A stretch of 64,000 nt of DNA from JBCCOW01 sp038749105 (lineage in GTDB: Bacteria; Planctomycetota; Phycisphaerae; Phycisphaerales; Phycisphaeraceae), in the NCBI GenBank assembly GCA_038749105.1, contig JBCDIM010000011.1, forward strand, positions 1 to 64,000, in the 5' to 3' direction. Positions 50,594 through 59,102 of the stretch are shown here, piece after piece (positions within the stretch are counted from its first letter, which is position 1; each line of letters starts with the position of its first letter). Under the pieces are notes generated by a model that worked only from the letters and a program-made list of their open reading frames with translations, did no database searches and was not told the DNA's origin. A program made the translations under genes and the position numbers.

Positions 50594-51223
50594 ATGAAGC
50601 GTATGAGGCCATTAACGTCTGCGGTGCTTGTGGCACTGACAATCTGTGTTCCTGTGGGCGCCGTCGCACACGCCGACCTGCTCATCGTGATCGCGCCGAC
50701 CCGCACCGGGCAGACCCAGATCGATATCGTCGGCACCGGCACCATCACCGCCAACGGCGGCTCGGGCGATCTGATCAATCTGGTTACCACCGGTGATTCA
50801 TTTGTGGTCGATGGCTTTTTGAACAACGGCTCACCAACAGCAATCGACAGCCTGACGCCCTCCCTAAACCTTGGCAACCTGTCAACAAGCCGCGTGTTCA
50901 TCAGCGACCTCAACGGCGATAACACGTCGGGCAATGTCGATGTCGACTCCAGACTCGGCTTTGGCGGGTTTAGCGGTGACTTTAGCGATGGCGATCAGGC
51001 GTCGGACCTCAACGGCAGCTACATCACCGACCTGCCCTTCTCGGCATTTGTCGTCGGTACCTACTCGCCCACCCTGGGCTTCCCTGACAACGCCCGTTCG
51101 CTTACCGAGATCGGCACGATCACGCTGATCGTTGATATCCCCGAACCCGCATCCCTCAGCCTCCTCGCTCTCGCTACGGCGGCACTCTCCTTACGGCGAC
51201 CCCGGACGGCGCTCGACGACTAA
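50594..51223 (+). CDS. PEP-CTERM exported protein
   Basis: 209 residues. A signal peptide (about 1-27, VLVALTICVPVGAVAHA) precedes a Gly/Thr/Asp/Asn-rich body of beta type. The C-terminus has the PEP-CTERM sorting signal: PEPASLSLL, a short hydrophobic helix (LALATAALSL) and RRPR. In this system exosortase cuts the tail and the protein is held at or released from the outer surface, often with exopolysaccharide. No exosortase gene is visible in the window. The body is not recognisable. Confidence 0.8.
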   Translation: MKRMRPLTSAVLVALTICVPVGAVAHADLLIVIAPTRTGQTQIDIVGTGTITANGGSGDLINLVTTGDSFVVDGFLNNGSPTAIDSLTPSLNLGNLSTSRVFISDLNGDNTSGNVDVDSRLGFGGFSGDFSDGDQASDLNGSYITDLPFSAFVVGTYSPTLGFPDNARSLTEIGTITLIVDIPEPASLSLLALATAALSLRRPRTALDD

Positions 51224-51265
51224 ACGCCGAAGGCGATCGACCGACAACCACCACCACAGAGACCG

Positions 51266-51341
51266 GGTGATCCGTCAGGATGATCTACTGCGCGCGAAGA
51301 CGCCCGGTGGTCAATGACTCCCAGAACGCTGACGGATCACC
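51266..51341. repeat. Perfect 13-bp inverted repeat
   Basis: GGTGATCCGTCAG at 51266-51278 and CTGACGGATCACC at 51329-51341, 50 bases apart. It follows the PEP-CTERM gene and precedes the 815-residue membrane protein. No T tract, so more like an operator or large hairpin than a terminator. Confidence 0.7.
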
Positions 51342-51438
51342 GAGCGATCCAAGCCAAACCACTGGCCCACTGGGGGATTTCGGGGAAAGGCTTTGCCGGG
51401 CGTGTAGGCTCTAGGGGTCTGTTGCATTGGGCCTGTTT

Positions 51439-53886
51439 ATGACCATCCGAGCGGTGATCCTGGGGGTGGGGTTGGCGCTGGGGGTCTGTGCGTCGGCGTT
51501 TTTCAATGACTACGTGGTGGGGCAGCGGTGGTTTGTGGGGTTTCATCTGCCGGTGGTGGTGCTGGGGTTAGCGTTGGTGTGGGCGTTCGGGGTCAATCCG
51601 TTGATCGGGCGGGTGCGTCAAGGCTGGTCTCTGCGTCCGGGGGAGATGAGCGTGGTGGTGGGGCTGATGCTGGTGGGGTGTGTGCTGCCGGTGACGAACT
51701 TCTGGCGGTACTACGGGGAGGCGGCGATCGGGCCGACGGTGGCGGCGTCGGGGGAGCCCGCTTGGCGGGCGGCGGACGTGATGGCGTATGTGCCGGGGAA
51801 CCCGCCCGTCCTGGCCGAGGGTCAGGTGCGGGACTGGCCCGCGTTGGTGGCGACGCTCCGGCGGGGGATGCATGAGGACGATGGGATCGCGTCCGCTGTG
51901 TGGCGGGAGACGGATGACGCGGGTCGGCGGCGGCTGGGAGTCATCGTGGGCCGGGGCGAGGGGACGCGGTTGAGCGAGGCGGATCGGCGGGCGGTGCTGC
52001 GTGCGGTGAATGTCGCGTTGGCCTCACGGGGGTTTGCCCAGCCGCCAACAGACGGGGCTGATGGGGAGCAGCTGGTTCGGCGGAACCGCGGCGTGTTGGA
52101 CAAAGCCTGGGCCGGATTCATCACCGGACCGCCGCCGGATCGTCCGCTGCTGGCGGGGGACGGGGAGGTCACCGCCGAGCACAGCCGGTTCATGTCAGGG
52201 GATGGGGACGGGGATGTGTTGTCGACGCGGGGGGTGCCGTGGCGCCTGATGGGGCCGAGCGTGTGGTTGTGGGGTGGGTTGGCGGTGCTGGTGTTCTTGG
52301 CGGTGCTGTGCCTGATGGTGGTGGTGCACCCGCAGTGGAGTCGGCGGGAGAGGCTGCAATACCCGATCGCGCGGGTGATGGAGGATTGCGTGGCGCGGGA
52401 GCCGGGGCAGGTCCTGCCGGCCCTGGCGTATCGGCGGGGGTTCTGGCTGGGGTTTGCCGTGGCGTTCGGCTGGCTCGGGGTCAGGACGCTGCACACCTAT
52501 CTTCCGGCGGTACCGAACGTGATCACGGAGCTGGGGCTGGGGGGCTTGCGGGATCTCACGCCGGGGTGGGCGAAGGTGCCGTTGTCGTTCCTGATCTACG
52601 AACCGAGGGTCCGGTTCAGCGCGGTGGCGATCGGGTTTCTGATGCCGATGGCGGTGTCGTTCACGATCGGCATCAGCCCGCTGGTGTACCTGGCGGTCGT
52701 GGGGACGGCGCTGGGGGCGGGGGTGGCGATGAACGACGCGGAAACGGGGCTGAGCTGGATCCACCTGCTGCGGGTCGGCGGGGCGCTGGGGTTCACGGCC
52801 GTGATCCTCTACGCGGGGCGAGACTACTACCGGCGGCTGGCGGGGGCGGTGTTTGGTGTGAACCGGGTTGGTGAGTTGACGCCCCAGGCGGCGGTCTGGG
52901 CGGGACGCGTTTTGCTGGTGACGAGTGCTGGTGCGGTCGGGTTGGCGAGCTGGGCGGGGCTGCCGGCGTGGGTCGCGGCATCGCTGGTGGGGGTGGTGCT
53001 GCTGAACCACCTGATCCTGGCACGGGTAATCGCGGAGACAGGGATGTACTTCTTCGCAAGCCTATGGCACGCGGGGCTTCTGGTGATCGGGTTGGCGGGG
53101 TTTGATGCGTTGGGGCCGACGACGGTGGTGGTGCTGATGATGGGTGCGGTGATGCTGGGGATCAACGCGCGGGAGTTGGCGGGGCCTTTTTTGATCAACG
53201 CGTTGAAGCTGGGGGAGGGGCGCGGGGGTCGCGGGGGTGATCGCGCGGAAGAGCCCGGGGGTGGCGACCCCCGGGCTTTAGATGGTGGCGCGGGTGGCGC
53301 AGGTGGGTTGGGACGGTTTGGCTTGGTGGGTGGGGTGGTGATTGTGGTGGGGTTTGCGTTGGCGGGGTATGTGGCGCTCGGGCTGCAGTTCGAGCACGGG
53401 GTGACGGCGATGCCGGACGCGGACCGGACGGGGACCGCGATGCAGCCGTTCAACACGACGGCCCGGCTGACGTCGGCGGCGGAGGCACGGGGGACGCTGG
53501 TGGACTCGGTGAGTGCCGGGCCTTGGGAGCGGTTGCTGGCGGTACGACCCACGCCGGGTGTCGTCTGGCCGCTGCTGGTCGGGCTGGTGTTTGCGGCGGG
53601 GTTGGGTTATGCCCGGCTGCGGTTGGCGTGGTGGCCGGTGCACCCGGTGTTGGTGCTGATCTTCGGGTCGTGGACGACGCTCTGGATCGGTCCGTCGATC
53701 TTGCTGGGCTGGGTGATCCGGCTGGCGGTGGTGAAGACGACGGGGCTGATGGGTTACGGGACGGTTCGGCCGGTGATGATCGGGCTGCTGGTGGGCGAGG
53801 TGGTGGCGGGTCTGGGGATGGCGGTGGTGGGCTGGGTCTACTTCGCGGCGGAGGGGGTGCCGCCGCCGCGGGTGTTGTACTTCTGA
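51439..53886 (+). CDS. Large polytopic membrane protein, unknown function (DUF6785-like)
   Basis: 815 residues with about 12-14 hydrophobic segments. The N-terminal RQGWSLRPGEMSVVVGLMLVGC and NFWRYYGEAA resemble an uncharacterised planctomycete family that I recall as DUF6785/DUF6784; this name is from memory. A soluble stretch (roughly 110-260) and the Gly/Arg linker near 595-620 separate membrane blocks. The linker includes residues encoded by a perfect palindrome at 53252-53277. I use the ATG at 51439; a TTG 12 bases earlier is in frame but unlikely. Transporter or assembly role is unknown. Confidence 0.65.
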   Translation: MTIRAVILGVGLALGVCASAFFNDYVVGQRWFVGFHLPVVVLGLALVWAFGVNPLIGRVRQGWSLRPGEMSVVVGLMLVGCVLPVTNFWRYYGEAAIGPTVAASGEPAWRAADVMAYVPGNPPVLAEGQVRDWPALVATLRRGMHEDDGIASAVWRETDDAGRRRLGVIVGRGEGTRLSEADRRAVLRAVNVALASRGFAQPPTDGADGEQLVRRNRGVLDKAWAGFITGPPPDRPLLAGDGEVTAEHSRFMSGDGDGDVLSTRGVPWRLMGPSVWLWGGLAVLVFLAVLCLMVVVHPQWSRRERLQYPIARVMEDCVAREPGQVLPALAYRRGFWLGFAVAFGWLGVRTLHTYLPAVPNVITELGLGGLRDLTPGWAKVPLSFLIYEPRVRFSAVAIGFLMPMAVSFTIGISPLVYLAVVGTALGAGVAMNDAETGLSWIHLLRVGGALGFTAVILYAGRDYYRRLAGAVFGVNRVGELTPQAAVWAGRVLLVTSAGAVGLASWAGLPAWVAASLVGVVLLNHLILARVIAETGMYFFASLWHAGLLVIGLAGFDALGPTTVVVLMMGAVMLGINARELAGPFLINALKLGEGRGGRGGDRAEEPGGGDPRALDGGAGGAGGLGRFGLVGGVVIVVGFALAGYVALGLQFEHGVTAMPDADRTGTAMQPFNTTARLTSAAEARGTLVDSVSAGPWERLLAVRPTPGVVWPLLVGLVFAAGLGYARLRLAWWPVHPVLVLIFGSWTTLWIGPSILLGWVIRLAVVKTTGLMGYGTVRPVMIGLLVGEVVAGLGMAVVGWVYFAAEGVPPPRVLYF
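53252..53277. repeat. Palindrome with 11-bp arms inside the membrane protein gene
   Basis: AGCCCGGGGGT and ACCCCCGGGCT around GGCG, perfectly paired. It is translated in frame in a Gly/Asp/Pro linker, about residues 605-613 of the membrane protein. Confidence 0.8.
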
Positions 53887-53957
53887 CGGCGGCCGTGAGA
53901 AACCGTGTTTATCGCCGCACGCCCCGACGGTCATTGACCGCCGGCCAAATAGGCTCG

Positions 53958-55484
53958 TCACCAGCCGGCGGGCATGGGGTCGCCGACGGCGAGGTCGGCG
54001 TCGCGGGGGTTGTGGATGCCGCCATCGTCTTGACCGTTGCGGCCGAGGGCGTAGAGGAGGTACGTCTTGCCGTCGGGGCCGGGCTTGTAGGTCAGGGGGC
54101 GGCCGTCGTAGCGATCGACGGGGAGCTCGGCGATGTACTTGGGTGTGAGGGCGTCGAGGGTGGCGGGGTAGCGGTCGTGTTCGAAGTGATAGAGGCGGAG
54201 GGCGATGGCGAGTTGAACAAGTGCGAGCTGTTGGTTGGCGTCGAGGTTTGAAGCAAATGCCGGGTCAATCACCATCACTAAGCCGCCCGCCATCCCGTCG
54301 CCGAGCCAGGCGGAGAAGCGGTCGGCGGCATCGCCCTCTCGGCCCTGCATGCCGGTGACGGGGTGCTGTGCCGCCTCTAATTCCTCGATGAACTGATCCA
54401 GCCTTAAAGCAAACGCCGTAGCGGTCGGCAGCCGAGTCATCTCGACGAGTTGGTCGTAGCGACGGTTGATCTGCCGCAGGGCGGGGTCGATCCGGAACCT
54501 CGGCGAGCGCAACGCGAACCTCCCCTGGGCCTCGAGGACGTCTTCCACGGCTACCCGTCCGCTAGCGGCCTGGATCAGGCTGTTCAGGAGCATGACGCGT
54601 TCGGCTGAATCGATCGCGTCGGCGATCGGGTGGACGGGGTGACTGGCGGCGGCATGATCCGCCATCTGATGGAGGTGTTCAGGTTTGAGGTGGGGCGAAG
54701 CGAGGATTCGGACGGCGAGTTGGTCGGCGATGTTCTGGACGCTGTAGCCCACGAGCCGAGAGATCAGGATGGGGTTGGTGGCGGTGTGTCGGCCGAGCCG
54801 TTGGAGGGCGATCCAGTCGCGTAGGGCGTCGTCGGGTTTGGCGTGTGCGAGGGCGAGGTGGGCGCGGATCGTAAGGCCACGGGCGATGGGGCGGGTTTCA
54901 CCCAACTCAGGCAAGAGCATGCTGGTGAACCAGACCCCGGGCTCATCGGTGATCAGTGGCCACCAGGCGCGATCGCGTTCCACGGCCTGAACGACCGCGT
55001 CGAGTGCCTGCTGATTCGCTGCGAGCCAGTCGGCCACAACAGGGACTTTAGCGGGTGTCCACGGGCCCTCGACTGCACGATAAAAATGGCGGCCAACCGG
55101 GTGGTCGGGATCGCGTGAGGGGATGCCTCGGTAGATCGGGCGAGCCGGGGGGAACGGGGCGCCGAGGGCGGCCTCGAGGCGGGCGATCCCGCCTTGGTCC
55201 TCTATCGCTAATCGCTCCGGGGGTATCACGGCGAAGAGGGCGTAGGCCGCGTTGTTGTCGGGGGTGATGCCTTGGGAGAGGTGTTGGTTGAGGGCAGCGA
55301 TATAGTCGACGGTGCCGTCGGGGCGGAGGGGGCCGAGGAAGTAGGTCGTGTCCTTGGCGGGGGTGGGGAGGAGGCGGGCGGGGATGGGATCGGGGTCGGC
55401 AGCGAGCAGGGGAGCGAGGAGGGTGAAGCAGAGAGTCAGAGCGAAGATGGTGGGGATGGCGAGGCGGGTGGGGTGGAAAGCCAT
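53958..55484 (-). CDS. Exported protein with GspG-like C-terminal module (paralog 2)
   Basis: 508 residues with a signal peptide (FALTLCFTLLAPLLAAD). It shares with 48774-50270 the opening TTYFLGPLRPDGTVDYIAALNQHLSQGITPDNNAAYALF, the middle (GPWTPAKVPVVADWL...WWPL) and the end DRYPATLDALTPKYIAELPVDRYDGRPLTY ... DGKTYLLYALGRNGQDDGG. The C-terminal module looks GspG-like, but no pilin-type N-terminus is present. Unknown role, possibly surface or periplasmic. Divergent from the CPBP gene across a G-rich tract. Confidence 0.75.
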   Translation of the reverse strand: MAFHPTRLAIPTIFALTLCFTLLAPLLAADPDPIPARLLPTPAKDTTYFLGPLRPDGTVDYIAALNQHLSQGITPDNNAAYALFAVIPPERLAIEDQGGIARLEAALGAPFPPARPIYRGIPSRDPDHPVGRHFYRAVEGPWTPAKVPVVADWLAANQQALDAVVQAVERDRAWWPLITDEPGVWFTSMLLPELGETRPIARGLTIRAHLALAHAKPDDALRDWIALQRLGRHTATNPILISRLVGYSVQNIADQLAVRILASPHLKPEHLHQMADHAAASHPVHPIADAIDSAERVMLLNSLIQAASGRVAVEDVLEAQGRFALRSPRFRIDPALRQINRRYDQLVEMTRLPTATAFALRLDQFIEELEAAQHPVTGMQGREGDAADRFSAWLGDGMAGGLVMVIDPAFASNLDANQQLALVQLAIALRLYHFEHDRYPATLDALTPKYIAELPVDRYDGRPLTYKPGPDGKTYLLYALGRNGQDDGGIHNPRDADLAVGDPMPAGW

Positions 55485-55500
55485 GCGTGGAGTTTAGAGG

Positions 55501-55531
55501 GGTGGGGGTGGTGGGGGTGGTGGGGGTGGGG
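55501..55531 (+). repeat. GGTGGGGGT tandem repeat, G-quadruplex-forming tract
   Basis: Three copies of GGTGGGGGT followed by GGGG, between the divergent starts of paralog 2 and the CPBP gene. Four or more G runs in 31 bases make a G-quadruplex on the plus strand plausible. Confidence 0.6.
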
Positions 55532-55549
55532 TTGGCGTATGGTGAGGGG

Positions 55550-56476
55550 ATGTTGATCGGCAGTGTTGATGTGGCTTGGCTGGAGACCGGGTTGGTCCTG
55601 GCGGCGATGGCGGGGTTGGTGGTGTTGGTGGTCTTGGCGTGGCGTGGGGGTTGGTGGCGGGCGGGGTATCTGGGAGGTGGGCCGAGGCGGCCGGTGGGGT
55701 TGGGGGGGCTGGATTTGTTGGTGGGGCTGGGGGTACTGCTGTTGGGGCAGGTCGTGCTGGGGGTGGTGCTCGCGGCGAGCGGGGCGTTGCAGACGGGGGC
55801 TGAAGGAGAGGCGGGGTGGCGGGCGTTGGGGGATGGGGTGCTGGTTGAGCAGGGGTTGATCTTGATGGTGGGGCAGGTGCTGACGTTCGGGGTGGTCGCG
55901 GGGTACGCGGTGTGGCGGGTGGGAGTGCGGCGTGCCGGGTGGGGGCGTTGGGGGCTGTGGCGGGGGGCGGTTAGCGGCTTGGGCTTGGGGTTGGCGGGGG
56001 TCGTAGTGGTGCTGCCGATCGGGTGGCTGGCGGGGGTGGTGTATTGGGTGTTGGCGGGGGAGGAGCCGCCGGCGGTGGCGCACCCAATGCTGGAAATGAT
56101 GCGGGCGGCGTCGGCGTGGTGGGCGCTGTTGCCGTTTGTGGTCTCGGCGGTGGTGCTGGCACCGCTGTTTGAGGAGCTGGTGTTTCGCGGGTTTCTGCAG
56201 ACGGTGCTGGTCAAGCGGTTGGGTTGGCGGAGCGCGATCTTTGGGAAGCTCGGGCGGGGGCGTTGGGTGGGGGTTTGGCTGACGGGAGTGCTGTTCGGGC
56301 TGATCCACGCGGGAGGGGTAGACCCGATCGCGCTGCCGGGGCTGGTGGTGCTGGGCTTGGTGCTGGGGGCGTACTACGAGCGGACGGGGAGCCTGCTGGG
56401 GTGCGTGGTGGGGCACATGGTGTTCAACGCGGTGAATGTGGTGCTGGCGTTGTATGTGGTGGGGGTAGTGGGGTGA
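55550..56476 (+). CDS. CPBP-family intramembrane metalloprotease
   Basis: A multi-helix membrane protein of the CPBP (Abi/CAAX protease-like) family. The motif EELVFRG (EExxxR) is followed by GVLFGLIHAGG and LLGCVVGHMVFNAVN, the His/Asn residues of the predicted metal site. About eight hydrophobic segments. The ATG at 55550 has GTGAGGGG directly upstream and is preferred over one at 55487 within the G-rich tract. 308 residues. Substrate unknown. Confidence 0.85.
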   Translation: MLIGSVDVAWLETGLVLAAMAGLVVLVVLAWRGGWWRAGYLGGGPRRPVGLGGLDLLVGLGVLLLGQVVLGVVLAASGALQTGAEGEAGWRALGDGVLVEQGLILMVGQVLTFGVVAGYAVWRVGVRRAGWGRWGLWRGAVSGLGLGLAGVVVVLPIGWLAGVVYWVLAGEEPPAVAHPMLEMMRAASAWWALLPFVVSAVVLAPLFEELVFRGFLQTVLVKRLGWRSAIFGKLGRGRWVGVWLTGVLFGLIHAGGVDPIALPGLVVLGLVLGAYYERTGSLLGCVVGHMVFNAVNVVLALYVVGVVG

Positions 56477-56490
56477 GGGCGCGCGATGCG

Positions 56491-56508
56491 ATCCCGCCGA
56501 AGCGGGAT
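56491..56508. terminator. Palindrome between convergent genes, possible bidirectional terminator
   Basis: ATCCCGC and GCGGGAT around CGAA, 15 bases after the CPBP stop and before the end of rfbB. Perfect arms but no T tract, so either a weak terminator or another short repeat. Confidence 0.45.
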
Positions 56509-56549
56509 GGCCCCAGGGCGCGAGTGTGGGCGTGGGTTTGCGGGTGGGG

Positions 56550-57581
56550 TTAGCTGCCGTACTGCTTGGCGTAGTAGTCGCGGTAAGCGCCGGACTTGAC
56601 GTTGGCGATCCAGTCGGGGTTGTCGACGTACCACTTGACGGTGGCATCGAGGGCGTCGGGCCAGGCGGAGCGGGAGGGGGTCCAGCCGAGCTCGGTCTCG
56701 ATCTTGGTCGCGTCGATGGCGTAGCGGCGGTCGTGGCCGAGGCGGTCGGTGACGGGGGTGATCCAGGACTCGTCCTTGCCCATGATCTGGAGGATGGAGT
56801 GGGTGAGCTCGAGGTTGGAGCGTTCGTTGTTGCCGCCGATGCAGTAGGACGAGCCGGGGGTGCCCTTGTCGAGCACGGCGAGGATGGCCTCGGCGTGGTC
56901 GTCGACGTGGAGCCAGTCGCGGACGTTCTTGCCGTCGCCGTAGAGCGGGAGCTTTTGGCCTTCGAGGATGTTGGTGACGAAGACGGGGATGACTTTTTCG
57001 GGGAACTGGTAGGGGCCGAAGTTGTTGGAGCAGTTGGTGACGCGGACGTCCATGCCGAAGGTGTGGTGGTAGGCCTTGGCGATCATGTCGGACGCGGCCT
57101 TGGACGACGAATAGGGCGAGGACGGTGCGTAGGGGGTGTCTTCGTGGAACTTGAGGTCGGGCTGATCGAGGGGCAGGTCACCGAAAACCTCGTCGGTGGA
57201 GACGTGGATGAAGGGCTTGGTGTTGTCGGAGTCGACGGAGCGGAGGGCATCGAGGAGGGTCTGGGTGCCGAGGACATTGGTCTCGACGAAGGGGCGGGCG
57301 TCCATGATGGAGCGATCGACGTGAGACTCGGCGGCCATGTGGACCACGGCATCGCACTTGCTCATCAGTTCGACGGCCAGCTCGCGGTCGAGGATGTTGC
57401 CCTCGACGAAGGTGTAGCGCCCCCGGAAGTTGGGGTCGTCCTCGATGTCGCGGAGGTTCTCGGGGTTGCCGGAGTAGGTCAGGACATCGAGGTTGGTGAT
57501 GGCGTGATCGGTGTGGCTGAGGGCGAACCGCACGAAGTTGGAGCCGATGAAGCCGGAGCCGCCGGTGAGGAGGATGTGCAT
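56550..57581 (-). CDS. rfbB: dTDP-glucose 4,6-dehydratase
   Basis: Second step of dTDP-L-rhamnose synthesis: converts dTDP-glucose to the 4-keto-6-deoxy sugar. The NAD motif TGGSGFIGSNFV is at 6-17, STDEVFGDL gives the Thr/Asp/Glu active residues and YSSSKAASD carries the Tyr/Lys pair. The TNCSNNFGPYQFPEKVIP stretch is also typical. 343 residues is standard. Last gene of the rfbA-rfbC-rfbD-rfbB set, 33 bases after rfbD. Confidence 0.96.
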   Translation of the reverse strand: MHILLTGGSGFIGSNFVRFALSHTDHAITNLDVLTYSGNPENLRDIEDDPNFRGRYTFVEGNILDRELAVELMSKCDAVVHMAAESHVDRSIMDARPFVETNVLGTQTLLDALRSVDSDNTKPFIHVSTDEVFGDLPLDQPDLKFHEDTPYAPSSPYSSSKAASDMIAKAYHHTFGMDVRVTNCSNNFGPYQFPEKVIPVFVTNILEGQKLPLYGDGKNVRDWLHVDDHAEAILAVLDKGTPGSSYCIGGNNERSNLELTHSILQIMGKDESWITPVTDRLGHDRRYAIDATKIETELGWTPSRSAWPDALDATVKWYVDNPDWIANVKSGAYRDYYAKQYGS

Positions 57582-57614
57582 GGTGGTTGTAGGTGTTAGG
57601 GGGTAGGTTGTAGG

Positions 57615-58484
57615 TCAGTTAGCGGAGCTTGTGGTCTTGACCGAGTTCAGCACGTCGGAGAGGTTGTCGCGCCAGTGGGGGGCGGGGCCGATGAGGGCTT
57701 CGGTTTTCGAGAGATCGAGGACGGAGTAGGCGGGTCGCTTGGCGGGGCGGGGGTATTGGTCGGAGCTGCAGGGCTGGATGTCGCAGGCGTGGCCGAGGAG
57801 TTCGGCGATGGCCTGGGTGAACTCGAACCAGGTGCATTCGCCGCCGTCGGTGATGTGGTGGTGGCCGGTCGCGCCGGCGTCGATCATCGCGAGGGTCGAG
57901 GCGGCGAGGTGCTGGGCGGAGGTGGGTCGGCCGCGCTGGTCATCGACGACCTGGAGGGCGTCCTTGTCGTGCGTGAGACGGGCCATGGTGAGGACGAAGT
58001 TGTTGCCCCATGGGGCGTAGACCCAGGACGTTCGCGCGTTCATCCAGCGGGCGGATGAGGCTTCGAGTGCGGCTTCACCGATGGCTTTGGATCGGCCGTA
58101 GGCGTTGAGGGGGTCGCGGGTCTGGTCGGTGGTATACGGGGCGTTGGCCTGCCCGTCGAAGACGTAGTCGGTGGAGTAGTTGACGAGCAGGGCGTCGGCG
58201 TTCTTGCAGGCGTCGGCGAGGGTGGCGACGGCGTGGCCGTTGACGACGGTGGCGGCGTCCTCGTGTTCCTCGGCGGCATCGACGGCGGTGTAGGCGGCGC
58301 AGTTGATCACCGCGGTGAGGTCGGGGGTCACCGCGGCGCTCACGGCAGCGGGGTCGGTGAGATCCACTTCGGCCCGGCCCGCGAGGCGGTGGGTGATGCC
58401 ACGCTCGGTGAGCAGCTGCGCGAACGCGTTGGCGAGCATGCCGCCGGCACCGAGGATCAGCAGGTTGTGGTCGGCGTCGGGCAT
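57615..58484 (-). CDS. rfbD: dTDP-4-dehydrorhamnose reductase
   Basis: Last step of dTDP-L-rhamnose synthesis, NAD(P)H-dependent. It begins LLILGAGGMLANAFAQLL, then DLTDPAAV, VINCAAYTAVDAAEEH, VNYSTDYVFDGQANAPYTTD and PLNAYGRSKAIGE with the Tyr/Lys pair, and RTSWVYAPWGNNFVLTM. The start ATG at 58484 gives 289 residues, normal for the family. It begins 7 bases after rfbC. Confidence 0.94.
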   Translation of the reverse strand: MPDADHNLLILGAGGMLANAFAQLLTERGITHRLAGRAEVDLTDPAAVSAAVTPDLTAVINCAAYTAVDAAEEHEDAATVVNGHAVATLADACKNADALLVNYSTDYVFDGQANAPYTTDQTRDPLNAYGRSKAIGEAALEASSARWMNARTSWVYAPWGNNFVLTMARLTHDKDALQVVDDQRGRPTSAQHLAASTLAMIDAGATGHHHITDGGECTWFEFTQAIAELLGHACDIQPCSSDQYPRPAKRPAYSVLDLSKTEALIGPAPHWRDNLSDVLNSVKTTSSAN

Positions 58485-58491
58485 GACGGGT

Positions 58492-59052
58492 TTACGCGTC
58501 GTAGACGAAGGGGCTGTCGAACTCGGCGAACGTCGGGAGTTGGCTGTCTTTGTCGGAGAGGACCGGCTCGACGTCAAGGGGCCAGTCGATGGCGAGCTCG
58601 GGGTCGTTCCAGATGATGCCGGCATCGGCTTGGGGGGCGTACAGGCCGGAGACCTTGTAGAGGAACTCGGTGTCGGGCTCGACGGTGACGAAGCCGTGGG
58701 CGAAGCCAATAGGGACGTAGAGCTGGGCGTCGTTGTCGCCGGAGAGCTCGGCGGTGACGTGCTGCCCGTAGGTTGGCGAGCCCTTGCGGATATCGACGGC
58801 GACGTCGAAGACACGGCCGGCGGTGACCCGGACGAGCTTGGCCTGGGCGTGCGGGGGCTTCTGGAAGTGGAGGCCGCGGAGGGTGCCGACGGTGGCGGAC
58901 TTGGAGTGGTTGTCCTGGACGAAGCGGTCGGTGATGCCGTGCTCAGCGAGCTTGGGCTCGGAGTAGGTCTCCATGAAGAACCCGCGGTGATCGCCGAAGC
59001 GCTGGGGCGTGATGAGCTTCACGTCGGGGATGGCGAGGGGCTGGACGTTCAT
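58492..59052 (-). CDS. rfbC: dTDP-4-dehydrorhamnose 3,5-epimerase
   Basis: Third step of dTDP-L-rhamnose synthesis, a cupin-fold epimerase. Motifs include FGDHRGFFMETYSEPKLAEHGI, FVQDNHSKSATVGTLRGLHFQKPPHAQAKLVRVTAG with the catalytic His, and LYVPIGFAHGFVT. 186 residues is standard. It lies between rfbA and rfbD with a family A palindrome upstream. Confidence 0.95.
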   Translation of the reverse strand: MNVQPLAIPDVKLITPQRFGDHRGFFMETYSEPKLAEHGITDRFVQDNHSKSATVGTLRGLHFQKPPHAQAKLVRVTAGRVFDVAVDIRKGSPTYGQHVTAELSGDNDAQLYVPIGFAHGFVTVEPDTEFLYKVSGLYAPQADAGIIWNDPELAIDWPLDVEPVLSDKDSQLPTFAEFDSPFVYDA

Positions 59053-59065
59053 GGGGCATCGGGTC

Positions 59066-59102
59066 GGCCGAGTGCGCCCGGGCAGAGCCGGGGGCTAAAG
59101 GG
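59066..59102. repeat. Family A palindrome between rfbA and rfbC
   Basis: GGCCGAGTGCGCCCGGGCAGAGCCGGGGGCTAAAGGG. The lead-in GGCCGAGTGC and core GGCAGAGCC are shared with the copies at 34943-34982 and 40334-40370. Confidence 0.75.
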
